A DNA stretch of 64,000 nucleotides from Dermatobacter hominis. Lineage in GTDB: Bacteria > Actinomycetota > Acidimicrobiia > Acidimicrobiales > Microtrichaceae. Positions 1 to 8,092 of this stretch are shown here, piece after piece. A program made the translations under genes and the position numbers. Each line of letters starts with the position of its first letter. Positions within the stretch are counted from its first letter, which is position 1. Under the pieces are notes generated by a model. That model ran no database searches and was not told the DNA's origin. It was given only the letters and a program-made list of their open reading frames with translations. The stretch is from contig NZ_CP085840.1 in assembly GCF_020715685.1 (NCBI RefSeq), forward strand, positions 2,170,001 through 2,234,000, written 5' to 3'.

Positions 1-1471
1 GCATCGGCATCGACAGCGACAGGTCGAGCATGAGGACGGTCGAGGAGCGGACGACGGTCTCGGTCTCCTCGATCTCGAAGTCCTCGGGCCGCAGTCGCAC
101 CGGCGCGGACTCGCCGCGCACGATCGCGTTGCGGATCGTCTTCTCGATGTGGAGGTTGAACGGGTCGCCCCACTCGTAGGGCTTCGTCTGGTACGTGCGC
201 TCGTGGCCCGCACCGTTGCGCTCCATCTCGTGGCGTCCGAGCTGGTCCCGGTCGAGCTTGCGGAACAGCTGGGCGAGGGCGTTCTGCCCGAGACGTCGCA
301 TGCCCTTGGGCGTGAGCTCCAGACGGCCCTCGCGCTGCTCGACGAGGCCGGCCTCGGTGAGCATCTTCGTGATCTCGCTCATCCGCTCGAGGCTGGCGGC
401 GGCCTGGTCGCCGAGGAGCTGGCGGACGCGGTCGAGGTCGACGTCCCGGAGCGCGCCCGGATCGGAGCCGCCCCGCAGCATCTGCTCGAGCTGGTCGAGG
501 TCGCCGAGCTGGCCCATGACCGAGGAGGCCTGGGCCATGTCGAGCGGGTCGTCGCCCCGGAACTGGTAGCTGGCGCCCCAGTCCATGTCGGGGAAGGCGT
601 CGCGCAGGTTCTGGCCGAGCTGGTCCATCTGCCAGCGGAGGTCCATGTCCTCGAGCAGCTGGTCGGACAGCTCCTGGAGCTGCGCCCGCTGCTCGGGCGT
701 CATCGAGTTCATCAGCGCCTGCATCGCCTGCATGCGCTGCGCCATGATCTCGAGCAGCTCGTCGAGGTCCTTCGGGTCCTCCGGGAAGAAGTCGCCGTGG
801 CGCTCCATGAAGCCTTGGAAGTCGGGTTCCTCGCCGCGGGCCCGCTGCTCGAGCATCTGGTTGAGCTCGGCGAGCATGTCCTTCATGCGCGACATGTCCT
901 GCGGGGTCATGTTCTGCATGGCGCCGGACATCTGGTCGACGGCCTGCTGCACGAGCTGCTCGCGGAGCCGGTCCTTGAGCTGCTCGAAGCGCTCGGCGGC
1001 CTCTGGCGACGAGAAGTCGTACTGGTCCAGGCCCTTGACCTTGCCGGCGAGGTCGGGCGGCAGCATGTCGAGCTCCATGTTGCGCCCCGCCGCCGACTCC
1101 TCGGTCAGCTCGGTCCGGCGCTGGTCGCCCGAGTCCCGGGCGGTGTCGACCTGCTGCTGGAGGTGGTCGCGCTCGGCCTGCACGACCTCGTTGAGCTCGT
1201 TGGCGATGTCCTCGTAGACGCCGCCGAGGTCGAAGCGGTCGAGGAGGTCGCGGCGCTGGTCGCGGAGCTGCTCGAGCATCTCCCGCAGGCCCTGCATGCG
1301 CTCGCCGTTCCGGTCCTCGAAGCCCTGCTGCATCATCCTGCGCAGGGCCGAGTTGAGGTCCCCGTGGTAGAGCAGGTCGTCGGTCAGCTGCTCCATCACG
1401 TCGAGCGCGTCCAGCTCGAAGCCGACCTGCGTCCCGTCCCAGGGCGAGTAGCGGAAGCGGGGTCGTGCCAT
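1..1471 (-). CDS. VWA domain protein, C-terminal part cut by window edge
   Basis: The frame opens at an ATG (1471-1469) and runs without a stop to the window edge, giving 490 visible residues. The first ~450 residues are highly charged and Met/Gln/Leu-rich, predicted largely helical (many MQ, EQL and RRM runs). At residues 483-487, just before the edge, the sequence reads LDLSLSM, which fits the DxSxS MIDAS metal-binding motif that opens a von Willebrand factor A domain, so the VWA domain itself lies outside the window. Actinobacterial homologues are usually paired with a MoxR/Mg-chelatase-like AAA ATPase, and such an ATPase lies at 5284-6738 on the same strand. The likely role is an ATPase-dependent metal-insertion or chaperone complex; the substrate is unknown. 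Confidence 0.8.
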   Translation of the reverse strand, partial: MARPRFRYSPWDGTQVGFELDALDVMEQLTDDLLYHGDLNSALRRMMQQGFEDRNGERMQGLREMLEQLRDQRRDLLDRFDLGGVYEDIANELNEVVQAERDHLQQQVDTARDSGDQRRTELTEESAAGRNMELDMLPPDLAGKVKGLDQYDFSSPEAAERFEQLKDRLREQLVQQAVDQMSGAMQNMTPQDMSRMKDMLAELNQMLEQRARGEEPDFQGFMERHGDFFPEDPKDLDELLEIMAQRMQAMQALMNSMTPEQRAQLQELSDQLLEDMDLRWQMDQLGQNLRDAFPDMDWGASYQFRGDDPLDMAQASSVMGQLGDLDQLEQMLRGGSDPGALRDVDLDRVRQLLGDQAAASLERMSEITKMLTEAGLVEQREGRLELTPKGMRRLGQNALAQLFRKLDRDQLGRHEMERNGAGHERTYQTKPYEWGDPFNLHIEKTIRNAIVRGESAPVRLRPEDFEIEETETVVRSSTVLMLDLSLSMPM

Positions 1472-1607
1472 GGGCGGAGGCTACTGCGCCCGGTCCGGGG
1501 CGGCCCCTCGCCCGGCCGTGCGTGGCACGTGGAGCTCGGGGGCATCTCGGGCCCGATGTGGGCGTCCGCCGACCCGAGCTCGGGAGTGGTCGGTCTACGG
1601 TCGGCGG

Positions 1608-2579
1608 ATGGCCGCCTCCCCGTCGACCGAGGTCACCGTGGGCGAGCGCACCGTGCGGGTGTCCAACCCGGACCGCGTGTACTTCCCCGCGACCGGGGCG
1701 ACGAAGCTCGACCTCGTCGAGTACTACCTCGCCGTGGGGCCCGGCATCGTGAGGGCGTTGCGGGAGCGGCCGTGCATGCTCCACCGCTTCCCGAAGGGGC
1801 TCGACGGGAAGAAGGTCCACCAGAAGCGGATCCCCAACGGCGCGCCGCCGTGGATCGAGACGGTCCGGCTGCACTTCCCGCGGTACGGCCAGCACGCCGA
1901 CGAGCTGTGCGTGACCGAGCTCGCCCAGGTGATCTGGGCGGTGCAGATGTCGACGGTCGAGTTCCACCCCTGGAACTCCCGCCGCGCCGACACCGAGCGA
2001 CCCGACGAGTGGCGCATCGACCTGGACCCGATGCCGGACTGCCCGTTCGACCGGGTGCGGCGCGTCGCGGGCGTGGCGCACGAGGTGCTCGACGAGCTGG
2101 GCGCCGTCGGCTGGCCGAAGACCTCGGGCGGGCACGGGCTGCACGTGTACGTGCGCATCGAGCCCACGCACCCCTTCGGCGACCTGCGTCGGGCCGCGCT
2201 GGCGTTCGCCCGCGAGGTCGAGCGCCGGGCACCCGACGACGTGACGACCGCGTGGTGGCGCAAGGACCGCGACCCGGCCTCGGTGTTCGTCGACTTCAAC
2301 CAGAACGCCCGCGACCACACGATCGCGGCGGCGTACTCCGTGCGCGGCGTCCCGACCGCGACGGTCTCGGCGCCGATCCGCTGGGACGAGGTCGACGACG
2401 TCGAACCGGCCGACATCACGATGGCGACGATGCCGGCGCGCTTCGCCGAGCTCGGCGACCTCCACGAGGGGATCGACGACGCGGTGTTCGCGATCGACGA
2501 GCTCCTCGAGTGGGCCGACCGCGACGAGGCCGCCGGCGAGGCGGTGCCCGCCGAGGACGAGGACGCCGACGACGGCTGA
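1608..2579 (+). CDS. Stand-alone LigD-type polymerase (primase-polymerase) domain protein
   Basis: A 323-residue protein when started at the ATG at 1608; the frame extends upstream but that part is low-complexity and unrelated to the family. It matches the polymerase domain of the NHEJ ligase LigD. IDLDPMP carries the metal-binding Asp pair, SGGHGLHVYVRI is the conserved Ser/Gly/His motif, and VFVDFNQNARDHTIAAAYS is the third catalytic block. There is no ligase or nuclease domain and no ku gene nearby, so this is the separate PolDom form known in actinobacteria. Members add nucleotides or ribonucleotides during repair of DNA ends. The C-terminal 25 residues are acidic. It reads towards the LuxR gene 84 bp downstream. 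Confidence 0.88.
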   Translation: MAASPSTEVTVGERTVRVSNPDRVYFPATGATKLDLVEYYLAVGPGIVRALRERPCMLHRFPKGLDGKKVHQKRIPNGAPPWIETVRLHFPRYGQHADELCVTELAQVIWAVQMSTVEFHPWNSRRADTERPDEWRIDLDPMPDCPFDRVRRVAGVAHEVLDELGAVGWPKTSGGHGLHVYVRIEPTHPFGDLRRAALAFAREVERRAPDDVTTAWWRKDRDPASVFVDFNQNARDHTIAAAYSVRGVPTATVSAPIRWDEVDDVEPADITMATMPARFAELGDLHEGIDDAVFAIDELLEWADRDEAAGEAVPAEDEDADDG

Positions 2580-2663
2580 GCGCGGCGCGCGGGGATCCCC
2601 TCGGCGAGCCCGACGGCGGTCGCACCGGCCAGAGGCGGCGCGGGCGTCCTAGCCTCGGCGTGC

Positions 2664-4331
2664 ATGGACGGCGGCGAGCTGCTCGAGGCGGCCGAGGTCG
2701 CGCTGGCCGAGGGCGACTTCGACCGGGCGGTCGCGTCGTGCGAGCACGCGACGACCTTCACCGACGTCGAGGGTCCGGCTCGCGCGCTGCTCGGCGGTCT
2801 CCGCTTCATGGACGAGCGGTGGGACGACGCTCAGCGGGAGTGGGAACGATCGTTCCGGTTGCTCCGGCAGGAAGGCAGGTCACGGCGAGCGGCCCGGGTC
2901 GCGTGCGAGCTCGCCGGGCTGCAGGTCGGCGTGAAGGGCCACCCGTCGGTCGCCAACGGCTGGCGGGAACGGGCCCGTCGGTGCCTCGAGGGCGACGACC
3001 GGTGCGTGGAGCACGGCTACCTCGAGCTGGCCGTGATGGCGTGCGAGCGCTTGAACACCGACGAGCTCCTCGCATCGACCGAACGGGCGTTGGCCATCGC
3101 CGTCGAGAGCGGTGACACCACGCTCGAGGCTCGGGCGCTCTCGGACCAGGGAACGGCGCTGGTGACGCGTGGCCACGTCCGCGAGGGCTTCGACAGGCTG
3201 GACGCGGCGCTGGCGATGATCACGGCGGGCGAGGTGGAGCCCGTGTCGGTCGGCCTGTGCCTGTGCGCGATGCTCACCGCCTGCGACCGGGCGGGTGAGA
3301 TCGCCCGTGCCGAGGAGGCGACCGCCCTGGTGCAGGCCTTCTACGGCGCGATGGCGCCCCGGCCCGTCGTGATGTTCACCCACTGCCGGGTGACCTACGG
3401 GTCGGTGCTGTGCGCCTCCGGCCGGTGGCCGGAGGGCGAGGCGGAGCTGCTCTCCGCGCTCGGCCCGGCGGACGACCCGGTCCGCTCCCACCGACCCCAG
3501 GCGATCGCCCACCTCGCCGACCTGCGGATCGACCAGGGCAGGATCGAGGACGCCGCGGCCCTGCTGGACCCGTTCGGCGAGCACGTGACCTGTTCCCGGC
3601 CGCTGGCTCGACTGCACCTGGCCCGGGGGGACCTCGACCTCGCCCAGGCCACGCTGCGCCGCGGGCTCGGCGAGATGGTCGGCGACGCGCTCCGCCGGGC
3701 ACCGCTGCTCGACCTCCTCGCCGAGATGCAGCTGCGCGCCGGCGACCTGGAGGGCGCTGCGGCGACGGCGGACGAGCTCGTCGCCCTCGCCGGGGACGTC
3801 GACCTGGCAACGGTCCAGACGCATGCCGATCGCACCACGGCCCGTGTCCGCCGTGCCGCCGGGGACCGCGACGGGGCGCTCGACGCGCTGAACGCCGTGC
3901 TCAGCCGTCACGCCGGCGAGCTCACGCTGACGGTCGCCCTGGCGCACCTCCACCGGGCGGAGATCCGGACCGAGGCGGGCGACGGTCCCGGCTCGATCGA
4001 CGACGGTCGTACTGCGCTCGCCATCGGGACGCGCCTCGGTGCGGCGCCCGTGCGCGACCGGGCCGCAGCGCTGCTCCGCGACCTCGGGGACACCGGCCGG
4101 GTCCGACCGACGAGTCGCGACGAGCTGTCCGCCACGCTCTCGGCCCGGGAGCAGGAGGTGCTCGGGCTCATCGCCGAGGGCCTGACGAACGCGCAGATCG
4201 CCGAGCGCCTGTTCATCTCGCCGAAGACGGCCGAGCACCACGTGGGTCGAGTGCTCTCCAAGCTCGGGGTCCGGAGCCGGGCCGAGGCCGCGGCGCTGGC
4301 GGTCCGGCTCGCCGTGACCCCGGGCGCCTGA
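2664..4331 (+). CDS. LuxR-family transcriptional regulator with TPR-like helical repeats
   Basis: A 555-residue protein. Residues ~1-480 are Ala/Leu/Arg-rich helical repeats (paired motifs such as ALAEGDFDRAVASCEHA) typical of TPR sensor regions. The last ~65 residues form a LuxR/GerE helix-turn-helix: LSAREQEVLGLIAEGLTN, AQIAERLFISPKTAEHHVGR and VLSKLGVRSRAEA. No Walker A motif is seen, so it is not a full MalT/LAL-type ATPase regulator. The start is the ATG at 2664. It lies between the polymerase gene and the metallo-hydrolase gene on the same strand and may regulate the latter (inference). Confidence 0.9.
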   Translation: MDGGELLEAAEVALAEGDFDRAVASCEHATTFTDVEGPARALLGGLRFMDERWDDAQREWERSFRLLRQEGRSRRAARVACELAGLQVGVKGHPSVANGWRERARRCLEGDDRCVEHGYLELAVMACERLNTDELLASTERALAIAVESGDTTLEARALSDQGTALVTRGHVREGFDRLDAALAMITAGEVEPVSVGLCLCAMLTACDRAGEIARAEEATALVQAFYGAMAPRPVVMFTHCRVTYGSVLCASGRWPEGEAELLSALGPADDPVRSHRPQAIAHLADLRIDQGRIEDAAALLDPFGEHVTCSRPLARLHLARGDLDLAQATLRRGLGEMVGDALRRAPLLDLLAEMQLRAGDLEGAAATADELVALAGDVDLATVQTHADRTTARVRRAAGDRDGALDALNAVLSRHAGELTLTVALAHLHRAEIRTEAGDGPGSIDDGRTALAIGTRLGAAPVRDRAAALLRDLGDTGRVRPTSRDELSATLSAREQEVLGLIAEGLTNAQIAERLFISPKTAEHHVGRVLSKLGVRSRAEAAALAVRLAVTPGA

Positions 4332-4477
4332 ACCGGCCTTGCGACGTCGGTCACGAACCGCCACCCAGGAATGGGGGTGCAGATGGGGGTCATCCCCGAT
4401 GTGGGCAACCCCGCTCCAGGGCGATGGTGGCGGTGGGGTCGGTGCCGTGCCGGCCCGAGGAGCCAGGAGGCCCGACC

Positions 4478-5203
4478 ATGCAGACCACCGTCAACGAGAT
4501 CGCCCCCGACGTGTTCCGGCTGTCGACCAGCGTCGCCGAGGTCGGCCCCACCGGCTTCACGTTCAACCAGTTCGTGATCCGAGACGACGAGCCGTTCTTG
4601 TTCCACACCGGGATGCGTGGCCTCTTCCCGCTCGTCGCCGACGCGGTCGCACGCGTCGTGCCCCTGTCGTCGCTCCGTTGGATCTCGTTCGGCCACGTCG
4701 AGGCCGACGAGTCCGGGGCCGTGAACGAGTTCCTCGCCGCCGCACCGGAGGCTCGGGTGGTCCACGGGGCGCTGGCCTGCGACATCTCGCTGAACGACCT
4801 CTGCGACCGTCCGCCCCGCTCCATCGACCCCGGCGAGGTGCTGGACCTCGGCCACCACCGGCTGCGCTTCCTGCCCACGCCGCACGTCCCCCACAACTGG
4901 GAGAGCGGTCTCTGGTTCGACGAGTCGACCCGCACGCTGTTCGCCGGCGACCTGCTGAGCCAGGCCGGGGCCGAGCGCGCCCCGGTGGTCGAGGCCGATC
5001 TCGTCGAGGACGCGCTCCTCACGGAGGAGGTGTTCCACTCGACGTCACGGGGCCCGGACCTGGTGCCGACCCTCGAGCGCCTCGCCACCCTCGAGCCGAC
5101 GACGCTCGCCGTGATGCACGGCTCGTCGTTCCGCGGCGACGGCGCCACCCAGCTGCGCGCCCTCGCCTCCGGGTACGCGGCCGCCCTCGCGGACGCGGCC
5201 TGA
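4478..5203 (+). CDS. Metallo-beta-lactamase-fold protein, flavodiiron-like (ODP family)
   Basis: A 241-residue protein starting at the ATG at 4478, preceded by GCCAGGAGG as ribosome binding site. It resembles the di-iron domain of flavodiiron proteins. FNQFVIRDDEPFLFHTG is the entry strand, and HVEADESG gives the H-x-E-x-D metal ligands (instead of the H-x-H-x-D-H of hydrolases). Further His ligands follow at PHVPHNWESG, with FAGDLL and the C-terminal VMHGSSF. The flavodoxin domain of NO/O2 reductases is absent, so electron supply would need another protein. A role in oxygen or NO sensing or detoxification is inferred from the family; the substrate is not shown. Confidence 0.85.
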   Translation: MQTTVNEIAPDVFRLSTSVAEVGPTGFTFNQFVIRDDEPFLFHTGMRGLFPLVADAVARVVPLSSLRWISFGHVEADESGAVNEFLAAAPEARVVHGALACDISLNDLCDRPPRSIDPGEVLDLGHHRLRFLPTPHVPHNWESGLWFDESTRTLFAGDLLSQAGAERAPVVEADLVEDALLTEEVFHSTSRGPDLVPTLERLATLEPTTLAVMHGSSFRGDGATQLRALASGYAAALADAA

Positions 5204-5283
5204 CGCCCTCCCGGGACCCGGGTCGTCCCGAGCCCGCATCGGGCGCGAGGTGACCCGGGTCCGGAGGGTGGGCGCGAGTGGGG

Positions 5284-6738
5284 TCAGCCCCGGGAGCGGT
5301 ACTGCGCCCGGCCGCCCACGGCGTCCTTGTTGAGGCGCTTCGAGAGGTGCAGGCCCTCGAGCACGAGCTCGACGGCCGAGGCGATGAGCCCCGCGCTCGC
5401 CTGCTCCCCGACGAGCTGGTCGACCGGGCCACCCAGCGCGGGGAGCTCGGTGAGCAGCTCGACGTAGCGCGCCGCGGGCACGTCCTCGCCGATCTCGATC
5501 GGGTCCTGGTCCTCGAAGGCCTCGACGACCTTCGTCAGCGACTCGGGGCGGACCCGCTCGCGGAACACGGTGAGCACGGCGGAGCGGACCAGGTGGTCGA
5601 GCACCTGCTCGTCGCGACCCTCCTCGAGCGTCTCGATCTCGATCTTGCCGGCGGTCGACGCCGGGAGCGCCTCCAGGTCGCAGACACGGGGGACGACCTC
5701 CTCCTCGCCGGCGGCGAGGGCCCGGCGGGCGGCGTTGGCGACCATCGTCTCCTGGTTGGAGACCGAGAGGCGCACCGACACGCCGGAGCGCTGCGAGATG
5801 TGGGGGCTCTGGCGGGCGAGCTGCGAGATCGTTGCGATGATGTCGGACATGTGGTCGGGCACGGTGACCGACACGCCGTCGACCTCGAACGGCTCGGCTT
5901 CCTGGTGGACGATCGTCACCTCGGTCTCGACGTCGAGCGGGTAGTGCGTCCGCACCTGCGAGCCGAAGCGGTCCTTCAGCGGCGTGATCAGCCGGCCGCG
6001 GTTCGTGTAGTCCTCGGGGTTGGCCGAGGCGACGAGCAGCAGGTCGAGCGGCAGCTGGATCTTGTAGCCCCGGATCTGGATGTCACGCTCCTCGAGCACG
6101 TTCAACAGGCCCACCTGGATCCGCTCGGCCAGGTCGGGGAGCTCGTTGATGGCGAAGATGCCGCGGTTGGTGCGGGGCACCAGGCCGTAGTGGAGCGTCA
6201 GCTCGTCGGAGAGGTAGCGGCCCTCGGCGACGCGGATCGGGTCGACCTCGCCGATGAGGTCGGCGATCGCGGTGTCGGGCGTGGCGAGCTTCTCGCCGAA
6301 GCGCAGCGACCGGTGCACCCAGTCGATCGGGGTCTCCTCGCCCGCCTCGGCGACGAGGTTCCGGGCGTGCGCCGACACGGGCGCGTACGGGTCGTCGTTG
6401 ATCTCGGACCCCTCGACGATGGGCATCCACTCGTCGAGGAGGTCGACGAGCGAGCGGATCATCCGCGTCTTCGCCTGGCCGCGCTCACCCAGGAAGATGA
6501 CGTCGTGGCCCGCCAGCAGCGCGTTCTCGAGCTGCGGGAAGACGGTGTCCTCGTAGCCGAGCACGTGCGGGAACAGCGGCACGCCGTCCCGGATCCGTGC
6601 GGCGGCGTTGCGGCGGATCTCGTGCTTGACCGGCACGGAGCTCCAGCCGGAGGCGCGCAGCTCCCCGAGGGTGGACGGCAGGTCGTCGGGCTGGGTCCCG
6701 CTGTCGGCGGCGTTCGAGGGGGTGGTGGGGTCAGCCAT
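5284..6738 (-). CDS. Mg-chelatase/MoxR-type AAA+ ATPase
   Basis: A 484-residue cytoplasmic ATPase with start ATG at 6738. GERGQAKT is the Walker A loop, GIFAINELPDLAERIQV the Walker B region, and VLEERDIQIRGYKIQLP the sensor/insert region typical of ChlI/BchI and MoxR ATPases. The length fits the actinobacterial Mg-chelatase-like family rather than chlorophyll ChlI (~340 aa). Its usual partner is a VWA protein; here that gene (1-1471) is downstream on the same strand, separated by three genes read the other way. The pair probably remodels or inserts metal into a target protein; there is no sign of chlorophyll or cobalamin synthesis here. Confidence 0.88.
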   Translation of the reverse strand: MADPTTPSNAADSGTQPDDLPSTLGELRASGWSSVPVKHEIRRNAAARIRDGVPLFPHVLGYEDTVFPQLENALLAGHDVIFLGERGQAKTRMIRSLVDLLDEWMPIVEGSEINDDPYAPVSAHARNLVAEAGEETPIDWVHRSLRFGEKLATPDTAIADLIGEVDPIRVAEGRYLSDELTLHYGLVPRTNRGIFAINELPDLAERIQVGLLNVLEERDIQIRGYKIQLPLDLLLVASANPEDYTNRGRLITPLKDRFGSQVRTHYPLDVETEVTIVHQEAEPFEVDGVSVTVPDHMSDIIATISQLARQSPHISQRSGVSVRLSVSNQETMVANAARRALAAGEEEVVPRVCDLEALPASTAGKIEIETLEEGRDEQVLDHLVRSAVLTVFRERVRPESLTKVVEAFEDQDPIEIGEDVPAARYVELLTELPALGGPVDQLVGEQASAGLIASAVELVLEGLHLSKRLNKDAVGGRAQYRSRG

Positions 6739-6803
6739 GCGCGGAGGCTACCCGGGCGTCCGAGCACCGACCCGGCGGCGCCGGACGGGCCCGGCCGGCC
6801 GCG

Positions 6804-6847
6804 CCGCCGTGCCGGGAGGGCCTCGTCGGCGCCTCCCCGCACGGCGG
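6804..6847 (-). terminator. Hairpin terminator after the small basic peptide gene
   Basis: Arms CCGCCGTGCCGGGAGG (6804-6819) and CCTCCCCGCACGGCGG (6832-6847) pair over 16 positions with one mismatch around a 12-nt loop. It lies 10 nt beyond the stop of the peptide gene at 6858. There is no T-tract, as is common in high-GC actinomycetes. Confidence 0.6.
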
Positions 6848-6857
6848 AGCGGGACGG

Positions 6858-6965
6858 TCAGAGCGCCGGCGGCTTGGCGGGCTTGTAGCCGGGGGCCCGG
6901 AGCGGCTTGCGCAGGTCCTTGCGCATCGGCTTGCGGAGCGCCTTCGGCGGGATGTCGTTGACCAT
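6858..6965 (-). CDS. Small Lys/Arg/Pro-rich peptide (35 aa), unknown function
   Basis: The ATG at 6965 is preceded on the minus strand by GGAGGACACCCAC, a strong Shine-Dalgarno with 7-nt spacing, and the frame ends at 6858 followed by a long hairpin. The peptide has 6 Lys, 4 Arg and 7 Pro but only 2 Asp (net about +8). It contains a near-repeat LRKPMRKD/LRKPLRAP and ends GYKPAKPPAL. There is no signal peptide or membrane segment and no Cys, Ser, Thr or Gln. It follows the transglutaminase gene by 110 nt as the last gene of the ATP-grasp/alpha-E/transglutaminase operon. I do not recognise a family. A substrate or product carrier of those enzymes is a hypothesis; a nucleic-acid-binding peptide is an alternative. 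Confidence 0.6.
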   Translation of the reverse strand: MVNDIPPKALRKPMRKDLRKPLRAPGYKPAKPPAL

Positions 6966-7075
6966 GTGGGTGTCCTCCGTGGAGTGGTGTGTGGTGTCAC
7001 CAGGGCACGGCCCGACGCCCTGAGAGGTGGCCCCGGGCCCGGCCTGGGGAGGACGGGCAGGGGTGGTCGTGGTGC

Positions 7076-8092
7076 TCAGCCGGTCCGGCGCCGCTCCTGC
7101 TGCTGCTGGACCTGCTGCTGCTGGATGGGCCCGGCGGGGTTCGACGGGTGGGCCCGCCGGCCGGCCATCGGCATCTCGGACGGCACGTGCACGCTGCGCT
7201 GCTGGTCGGCGCTCGTGCGCCAGAGGTCGGCGCTGTCGACGCGGCGGATCTCGACGACCGGCGTGACCGTCGACGCGGCCGGGCCGAGGAAGACGCCCCG
7301 GAGCGGCTGCACGTCGTCGTAGCTGCGGCCGTGGCCGATCTTCACGTGGTGCTCGCCGACGACCTGGCCGTTGGTCGGGTCGAGCGCGAGCCAGCCCCAC
7401 CCGGGGACCGCGGCCTCCATCCAGGCGTGGGTCTGCACGTAGACGGTGTCGCCGACGGGCACCTCGCCGGTCTCGTCGCGGTCGGTGAACAGGTAGCCGG
7501 ACACGTAGCGCGCCGGCACCCCCAGCGACCGGCACATGGACACGGCGAGGTGCGCGTAGTCCTGGCAGACGCCGGCCCCGCCGGAGAGCACGTCCTCGAC
7601 GCCGATGCCGACGTCGGTCGCTCCGGGCCGGTACTGGAGGTTGGTGCCGACGAACCGGTGAATGGCGAGGATGGCGCCGACGACGTCGGGGCCGGCCAGC
7701 GCGAGCTGGCGCTGCGCCACCTCGGCGACGCCGGGGCCCCAATCGGTGTTGCGGTCGCGGCCGAGGTACTCGATGTGGGCGTCGACGAAGTCGCCGCGCT
7801 TGAGCGCCTCGGTCCGGGGAGCGGCGGTCGGCAGCGGGCGGGGTCGGGTCTCGACCGACGCCTCGGCGGTCACGGCCATCGCGGTGTGGTGGCGGCGGAT
7901 GCCGAACGCGTCGACCCGCGTGCCCCATGCGTCGATGTAGCTGAACACGCGGGCGCCGGGCTCGACGGTGACCCGGTAGTCGAGCAGCCGCTGGCTCGCG
8001 TCGGTCGTCGGGCAGGCCCGCAGCTCGTTCTGCGACTCGCTCGTCCGCTCGCTGTACTCGAACGCCGTCCGGTACCTGACGTCCAGCCTCAC
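7076..8092 (-). CDS. Transglutaminase-like cysteine protease/transferase
   Basis: A 338-residue cytoplasmic protein. The GTG at 8092 overlaps the stop of the upstream alpha-E gene (GTGA), which fixes the start. The N-terminal ~100 residues form the beta domain seen before bacterial transglutaminase cores (VRLDVRYRTAFEYSE). The core has the triad Cys176 (GAGVCQDYAHLAVSMC), His222 (VQTHAWMEAAVPG) and Asp238 (WLALDPTNG). The C-terminus is unusual: a tail reading PIQQQQVQQQQERRRTG. Homologues sit with alpha-E and permuted ATP-grasp proteins in many bacteria (mycobacterial Rv2409c-Rv2411c type), a set predicted from comparative genomics to make or edit peptide bonds or tags; the substrate is unknown. 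Confidence 0.92.
   Translation of the reverse strand: MRLDVRYRTAFEYSERTSESQNELRACPTTDASQRLLDYRVTVEPGARVFSYIDAWGTRVDAFGIRRHHTAMAVTAEASVETRPRPLPTAAPRTEALKRGDFVDAHIEYLGRDRNTDWGPGVAEVAQRQLALAGPDVVGAILAIHRFVGTNLQYRPGATDVGIGVEDVLSGGAGVCQDYAHLAVSMCRSLGVPARYVSGYLFTDRDETGEVPVGDTVYVQTHAWMEAAVPGWGWLALDPTNGQVVGEHHVKIGHGRSYDDVQPLRGVFLGPAASTVTPVVEIRRVDSADLWRTSADQQRSVHVPSEMPMAGRRAHPSNPAGPIQQQQVQQQQERRRTG

Noticed and set aside
149-3115. Very long plus-strand open frame (988 codons) over the VWA and polymerase genes
   Set aside because: It is the antisense of the VWA gene and then an off-frame reading of the polymerase gene; the composition is Leu/Glu/Val then Arg-rich with no domain.
4332-4477. Regulatory RNA before the flavodiiron-like gene
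   Set aside because: Only a weak GGGG/CCCC stem is visible in GC-rich sequence; nothing specific.
6966-7075. Terminator separating the transglutaminase gene from the small peptide gene
   Set aside because: No convincing stem comparable with the others is present, so the peptide is more likely in the same transcript.
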